A DNA stretch of 9,833 nucleotides, taken from an uncultured Ruminococcus sp. (GTDB lineage Bacteria > Bacillota > Clostridia > Oscillospirales > CAG-272). The notes beneath the pieces are model-generated. The model searched no databases and was not told the origin of the DNA. It was given only the letters and a program-made list of their open reading frames with translations. Positions 5,776 through 9,833 of this stretch are shown here, in pieces. Made by a program: the position numbers and the translations under genes. Positions within the stretch are counted from its first letter, which is position 1; each line of letters begins with the position of its first letter. Location of the stretch: contig CACXBN010000031.1 of NCBI GenBank assembly GCA_902765885.1, positions 1 through 9,833 of the forward strand. The letters run 5' to 3'.

Positions 5776-6597
5776 CTACATCTTTCTCTCCTTGATCGGC
5801 ACCACGCATTCATAGCAGAAATCTTCCGGCTTGTAGTGCGCGCCGGTATAGGGTGCGACATGGACAATGAACCTCGGGGGCCCGGAGGCGTCCAGGCCCC
5901 GTGAGTCAAATTCTGCCCAAAGACGAGCCCAAAGGTCCGGAACAACGGAATAATGCCCGAATCCAAGGATGGATAAGGCTTCGGTGGCTGAGAATGATTG
6001 CAGTTGCGGGCTCGGCTTCGAATCAGGGACGACAGGGATGCAAAGTGAGGAACTATGCTTGGTTCCGTCGTACTCCATCCGCGAGAACTGCTTTGGAGGG
6101 ATGCCGAATAACGGTTCGCTTCCGAGCATCCGGTACCCATCAGTCACACATCTTTCATGAGCCAGAAAACTCAGTGTTGCCATTTCCTCGGCGGTAAAGG
6201 CCGTAATCTCAACGCAGTAGCAGGTCACGGCCGGGAGCGTCACATAAGAAACGGAAAAGGCTTTTGAGTGATCGTGACGAAGCTCGTATTCATCCAGAAA
6301 ACGCTGCAGCCTGCTCAGCTTCTGCCGCTGTGCTTCAAGAAACTTCCGGCTGTCGACTCTTTCATAGTACAGATCGGCGATCTCCTTTCTCGAAAGACCG
6401 GCCTCCTGCAGCCTCTGATACTGGCCGACCGCCGTCACGTTCTGCAGATCGTAATAGCGGTATCCGCTGTCGGGATCGACGCGGTACGGTTTCAGGAACC
6501 CGTCCTCCTCCATGCGTATCAGCGTAGTCCGGCTGACTCCGCAGGCCTGCGTCATTTCCTTGATTGTAAACAGTTTTCTATTATCTGGGAAAATCAT
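5776..6597 (-). CDS. MerR-family transcriptional regulator with GyrI-like sensor domain
   Basis: A 273-residue regulator. Residues 8-77 form the MerR winged helix: FTIKEMTQACGVSRTTLIRM, the DGFLKPYR turn, the signature DPDSGYRYYD and LSRKEIADLYY. A long helix follows (EAQRQKLSRLQRFLDEYELR), the dimerising coiled coil. The C-terminal half is an AraC-effector-binding/GyrI-like domain, as in BmrR, ending in the typical CYECVVPI with its acidic residue. Such proteins bind small, often cationic ligands and twist the spacer of their target promoter. An upstream in-frame ATG at 6630 would add 11 residues, but it has no ribosome-binding site. ATG 6597 has AGGAG eight bases before it, so I use 6597. 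The gene faces away from the giant secreted-protein gene across a 154-base region holding a MerR-type operator. The ligand is unknown. Confidence 0.92.
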   Translation of the reverse strand: MIFPDNRKLFTIKEMTQACGVSRTTLIRMEEDGFLKPYRVDPDSGYRYYDLQNVTAVGQYQRLQEAGLSRKEIADLYYERVDSRKFLEAQRQKLSRLQRFLDEYELRHDHSKAFSVSYVTLPAVTCYCVEITAFTAEEMATLSFLAHERCVTDGYRMLGSEPLFGIPPKQFSRMEYDGTKHSSSLCIPVVPDSKPSPQLQSFSATEALSILGFGHYSVVPDLWARLWAEFDSRGLDASGPPRFIVHVAPYTGAHYKPEDFCYECVVPIKERKM

Positions 6598-6617
6598 AAA
6601 AAAATCTCCTGCGCATA

Positions 6618-6648
6618 TTGACCTGACCATAGGTGGTTAGGTTAAAAT
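6618..6648 (+). promoter_or_regulatory. MerR-type promoter/operator (19-bp spacer with palindrome), rightward
   Basis: TTGACC 6618-6623 and TAAAAT 6643-6648 are separated by 19 bases, the over-long spacing typical of MerR-activated promoters. A 22-base imperfect palindrome, ACCTGACC (6621-6628), six bases, GGTTAGGT (6635-6642), fills the spacer, exactly where a MerR dimer binds. It points toward the giant gene at 6752. Confidence 0.8.
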
Positions 6649-6676
6649 TATACAATGAAGAGGTGTCTCTTGTCAA
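6647..6676 (-). promoter_or_regulatory. Consensus promoter of the merR gene
   Basis: On the minus strand TTGACA (6676-6671) and TATAAT (6652-6647) are separated by 18 bases. The -10 overlaps the -10 of the opposing MerR-type promoter by two bases, and the palindrome lies just downstream of its start site. MerR bound there should both activate rightward and repress leftward transcription. Confidence 0.75.
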
Positions 6677-6697
6677 GAATCGACAAGTCACTATTAT
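6669..6697 (+). promoter_or_regulatory. Inverted repeat and possible second rightward promoter
   Basis: CTTGTC 6669-6674 and GACAAG 6682-6687 form an inverted repeat with seven bases between, covering the -35 of the merR promoter. Within it, TTGTCA 6670-6675 and TATTAT 6692-6697 (16-base spacer) could act as an unregulated rightward promoter. Confidence 0.35.
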
Positions 6698-6751
6698 GAC
6701 AGGGCTACTAAACCACAAACGCAGCATAGAAACGCGTAAGGAGGAAGCACT

Positions 6752-9700
6752 ATGAAACACCTGAGCACGAGGATTATAGCCATCGTTCTGACGCTGGTTA
6801 TGACCATCTCCATAATGCCTGTGCAGGCATTTGCCTCGCTGGTGGACAACGACCCGGAATACAACCGGGAAATGCTGAATGCTATTCGGGACATTGTGGG
6901 CAGCGAAGATGAGGCCGAATTATATTATGCCATGATGGAGCACTACGGCCTTTTGGACGAGGACGGAAACCTCATGGAAAGCTGGTCCATACGCATGGAC
7001 GGCAGTGATATTTCACTTTCTGAGCTGAGGGAAATCCTTTCCGGAGACTTTGACCAGAATAAGATGATCACGGTGGATGGAACTCCAGTCACACTGGCTG
7101 ACGTGAAAACCATGATCGAGATAGAGGATTATGTTTCCTATATCAGGGACACATATTATTCCGACGGAGAATGGACGCAAGAGCAGAAAGACGCCTATGC
7201 TTCCCTCGTCAATCAGGTAAGCACAGAGGGCATCACGCTGCGCGGCGGGAATACGATGTCGAGCGGTGCGAGCCGACTGGCCTCGGATGAACGTGATCTG
7301 GCCGCGCGCGTCAGCATAACGCAGGTGCACAACGGCCAGTTCCGTGCGGACCTGACGGGAGCCGCTTCGGGGCAGGAAGTGAGGTTCACATGGCGGATCA
7401 GACCGATCAACTGCAGGCTGTACGACGGAGTTACAGCCATGGGACTTAAGACCGAGGACGTTGTATTTAACGCGGGCCAGGATGGGTGCGCGTCGGTGAC
7501 GTTCGGCCCGGACGACGGTTTTACGGTCGAGCCATATACTGCTCCGGGAACGGAAAACTGTCTCCTGCTTCTGGACGTTCGTATCGTCAACGCGCTGCTC
7601 GCCGATGAAGACGGCTCGGCAAAAGATGTTATGAGCAGGGTGTTCCGGTGGAGTGATTTTTCCGAGCAAGGAACCCCTGCGGGGCTGAGGGATTCCATAT
7701 CTATTCCTGCGGCGGGAGGAACTACGGTCAATGACGGCACATATCTGGGCTGGACTCTTCCCGTATATGACGACGAGGAATCGCTTCCTGAGGATACCCT
7801 TGACCTTATCGAAGCACTGGAGCTTTCGAGGCAGGGATACTATACAGATGTGCAGATCAGCTATATCACGGAGATCGGGCCGATAGACCACGATCAGGGC
7901 TACGATATACTGCTGGGCAACAAGTCTCTTTATCCCCTTAACGGCTCCGTCGACCTGGGCTTCTATCGACATTTCACAGCATTGCAAAACGGCAGCAGGG
8001 TCAACTTGAGAGCCAACAACGACAACCTCGACAGCAGCTCGATACCGACCGGAAAAAGCAACGATTACAATAATCTGAATATTTATAATGATGATCCTTC
8101 TTACGGCATCGTGTTCAGGAAGACTTTCAGCATGGAATATCTGCCGTCTTCGCTGTTCACTGCATATTTGAATAATGACGAGTCTGTTACTGGTTACGAC
8201 GAACCGATCATCCAGAACAGTGCGATCTACATCGAATCTGCCGGCGGAACGACCTCCGTCTCGCAGATGTATCCTCCCTACGAAAACTACAGATGGAGGC
8301 TGGCCGGCGCAAGCCTTGTTTTTGACAGCCATACAGCACCCAAGCTGATAAGCGATCAATTTTATACAATAGGAAACGGAATGTATTATCCCGGTATGTG
8401 CATACCGATCCTGGCGTTGTTCACTGAGCCCGTAAAGGCTTCCAGAACAACCATCAGAGTCAACGGGCAGACGCTCCGCGCCGTTCAGGATGCAGGAGAC
8501 TCCAGGCTGCAGGTATTCCTTTATCCGGTTTCGGAGGCTGCTCCTCAGTCTCTGAGGGTGACCGAATACAATACGGAAGACGTTTTCGGCAATCAGGGCT
8601 CTTCTTTCACGGATCAAAGCTTCTCAACGATTTCAGTACCCGTTTCCGTTGAAAGCGTCACGAAGCCGCACACGTTTACCGGCGTCAGCGCAAAACTCGG
8701 CTGGGAGCCGCAAACGTCAGAGTATGTACTGAGTGTATCCGCAGATATTTCAGATGATCCCGAAAGGACCGCCTGGCTGCTATCGGAACTGGAATTGGAT
8801 GTACAGGAGGGAACTGCCAGATTCAATGATCTTTATTATAGCGTCTATATCCCAGGCGCCGAAGAACCGTACAACGGCCAACGCCTGTTTCGAATCAGAG
8901 ATATCGAGGGAGGGATCGAAGGCGCAGTGACCGGCGGCAAACTGGTCGACAGGCTCTATATCCCTGTGAATGCGATTCCTGCAGCAAACGAGCCTTTGGA
9001 GTGCACCGTGCTGCTGTTTTACTACGTAGATCCGGACGAGAACGTCGGTGATTATGCGGGAGACATTCCGGCCTTCGATTTGTACGACACCTTCGTCATC
9101 CGCCCGACAAAGCTGATAGCGAAGGAGAATATGAGCATCCGCGTGGTGGTCGAATACGAAGATCCCGATCTGGAAGACATCGACCGGATCATGACGAGAG
9201 ATTATTCTAATTCTACGCAAGAGGCCGAGGTGATCCCGGTAGACCTTTCCGCCAGCCCGACGATCCGGGTCACTCCGGTACTTGACGCCGATGATTACAG
9301 CTTCGGAGATACGTCGTACTGTACGACAGTAGGTGATGATCAGGACCCTTATGCCGATTTCGTATGGGGACTCATGCAGGCAGGCACAAATGAAGTCACT
9401 TCATCCTGCGACTGCGCGGATATCGATAAAGACGGATATATAACGCCTAAATACGAATACGCGGTATATCCTATCCTCTTTGCCAGGAACGGAAATATAG
9501 AGTCTGTCAACAACGGCGCTTTCTTTGTGCTGAAGTTTCAGTCGGACCACAATCCGTATCTGGCCATACCGAATTCTTCTCGTGAGATAAAGATCCCCTC
9601 CGGAACCAGCTTCCCGCTTTACTGGAACAGCAATCTCTGGGTCAAAGCCGGAGGCAGCGGGACTTACCATGTCGCCCTGTATCTTCGTGGCAGCACGGAG

Positions 9701-9833
9701 CTTAAGAAGTGGGAAGGCGACACGGAGGGCGAGGGCATTATTATTCCCGGGGAGTACCTTACATACTGGTACGACTCTACGACCGGGCAAAACTGGAACG
9801 AGTACACAGCCGTGGTCTCGTATACCCTTGACG
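6752..9833 (+). CDS. Very large secreted protein of unknown function (3' end outside window)
   Basis: The frame is open without a stop from ATG 6752 to the window edge, at least 1027 residues. AAGGAGG (6738-6744) lies seven bases before the start. Residues 1-28 are a Sec signal peptide (MKHLSTR, hydrophobic core, cleavage after AFA at 26-28); there is no lipobox. Residues about 35-155 are acidic and helical. From about 185 onward the sequence is beta-rich with alternating hydrophobics, consistent with a string of Ig-like or beta-sandwich modules. Individual repeats are too diverged for me to delimit by eye. One calcium-loop-like motif, DIDKDGYIT, lies at 890-898. No catalytic motif, LPXTG or SLH anchor is seen in the visible part. 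It is probably an extracellular or surface protein; adhesion, substrate binding or a scaffold role are guesses. It is likely controlled by the divergent MerR regulator. I do not recognise the family with certainty. Confidence 0.9.
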   Translation, partial: MKHLSTRIIAIVLTLVMTISIMPVQAFASLVDNDPEYNREMLNAIRDIVGSEDEAELYYAMMEHYGLLDEDGNLMESWSIRMDGSDISLSELREILSGDFDQNKMITVDGTPVTLADVKTMIEIEDYVSYIRDTYYSDGEWTQEQKDAYASLVNQVSTEGITLRGGNTMSSGASRLASDERDLAARVSITQVHNGQFRADLTGAASGQEVRFTWRIRPINCRLYDGVTAMGLKTEDVVFNAGQDGCASVTFGPDDGFTVEPYTAPGTENCLLLLDVRIVNALLADEDGSAKDVMSRVFRWSDFSEQGTPAGLRDSISIPAAGGTTVNDGTYLGWTLPVYDDEESLPEDTLDLIEALELSRQGYYTDVQISYITEIGPIDHDQGYDILLGNKSLYPLNGSVDLGFYRHFTALQNGSRVNLRANNDNLDSSSIPTGKSNDYNNLNIYNDDPSYGIVFRKTFSMEYLPSSLFTAYLNNDESVTGYDEPIIQNSAIYIESAGGTTSVSQMYPPYENYRWRLAGASLVFDSHTAPKLISDQFYTIGNGMYYPGMCIPILALFTEPVKASRTTIRVNGQTLRAVQDAGDSRLQVFLYPVSEAAPQSLRVTEYNTEDVFGNQGSSFTDQSFSTISVPVSVESVTKPHTFTGVSAKLGWEPQTSEYVLSVSADISDDPERTAWLLSELELDVQEGTARFNDLYYSVYIPGAEEPYNGQRLFRIRDIEGGIEGAVTGGKLVDRLYIPVNAIPAANEPLECTVLLFYYVDPDENVGDYAGDIPAFDLYDTFVIRPTKLIAKENMSIRVVVEYEDPDLEDIDRIMTRDYSNSTQEAEVIPVDLSASPTIRVTPVLDADDYSFGDTSYCTTVGDDQDPYADFVWGLMQAGTNEVTSSCDCADIDKDGYITPKYEYAVYPILFARNGNIESVNNGAFFVLKFQSDHNPYLAIPNSSREIKIPSGTSFPLYWNSNLWVKAGGSGTYHVALYLRGSTELKKWEGDTEGEGIIIPGEYLTYWYDSTTGQNWNEYTAVVSYTLD

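Noticed and set aside
5691..5795. 34-codon plus-strand frame with GGAG five bases before ATG
   Set aside because: The translation has no recognisable features and it overlaps the end of merR; a chance GGAG is likely.
5524..5904. 126-codon plus-strand open frame
   Set aside because: It runs through the two hairpins and into the 3' end of merR on the opposite strand, has no good start site and has no recognisable motif.
7013..8617. 534-codon open frame on the minus strand
   Set aside because: It lies wholly antisense to the giant secreted-protein gene, whose frame has a signal peptide and ribosome-binding site. The antisense translation is rich in Arg, Ile, Val and His in the way typical of a complement-strand shadow and shows no domain.
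9419..9445. Dockerin domain from the DIDKDGYIT loop in the giant protein
   Set aside because: Only one calcium-loop-like motif is seen, without the second repeat or the usual F-helix. It is better described as an isolated loop.
8780..9790. Minus-strand open frames at 8780-9220 and 9401-9790
   Set aside because: Antisense shadows of the same giant gene, with no ribosome-binding site or recognisable motif.
1..9833. CRISPR array, insertion sequence or prophage genes
   Set aside because: No regularly spaced repeats, transposase, integrase or phage structural gene was seen on either strand.

Overview
The window looks like a chromosomal piece from a low-to-moderate GC Gram-positive anaerobe of the Clostridia, most likely a gut Oscillospiraceae/Lachnospiraceae-type Firmicute. 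The signs are an S-layer-homology (SLH) tail, clostridial-style Shine-Dalgarno sites (AGGAGG, AAAGGAG), consensus SigA promoters, a tRNA-Thr without encoded CCA, a lipoprotein with a lipobox, an AbrB/PIN toxin-antitoxin pair and a BmrR-like MerR regulator. The species cannot be named from this sequence.

Layout, left to right. (1) 1-2586, housekeeping-like: the 3' end of an SLH-domain protein overlaps a sugar-isomerase-like TIM-barrel gene. Then comes asnS with its own promoter (TTGAAA-N17-TATAAT) and a clean intrinsic terminator. (2) 2693-3089, RNA and terminators: a perfect consensus promoter drives tRNA-Thr(GGT), followed by a strong hairpin, a reversed fragment resembling a tRNA T-arm, and two more long hairpins. 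(3) 3090-5775, a mosaic accessory stretch: an exported alpha/beta-hydrolase lipoprotein, a probable gene-tail fragment, a PIN-toxin/AbrB-antitoxin operon with its own promoter, a second short possible gene fragment and two neighbouring hairpins. No integrase or transposase is visible. (4) 5776-9833: a MerR-family regulator with a GyrI-like sensor domain, divergent from a very large secreted protein that stays open to the right edge (at least 1027 residues).

The most informative part is the 154-base gap between merR and the giant gene. It holds a textbook MerR-type switch: a 19-bp-spaced rightward promoter whose spacer contains a 22-bp imperfect palindrome, and an overlapping leftward consensus promoter for merR. 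This suggests that a ligand-sensing MerR regulator controls production of the large exported protein, a combination I do not recognise as described. The rightmost block also uses a different codon palette (CGN/AGG arginines, many GGC/GAC/CTG codons) from asnS (mostly AGA arginines), which fits a different evolutionary history.

Limits: similarity calls rest on motif recognition, not searches. The first and last genes are cut by the window edges.
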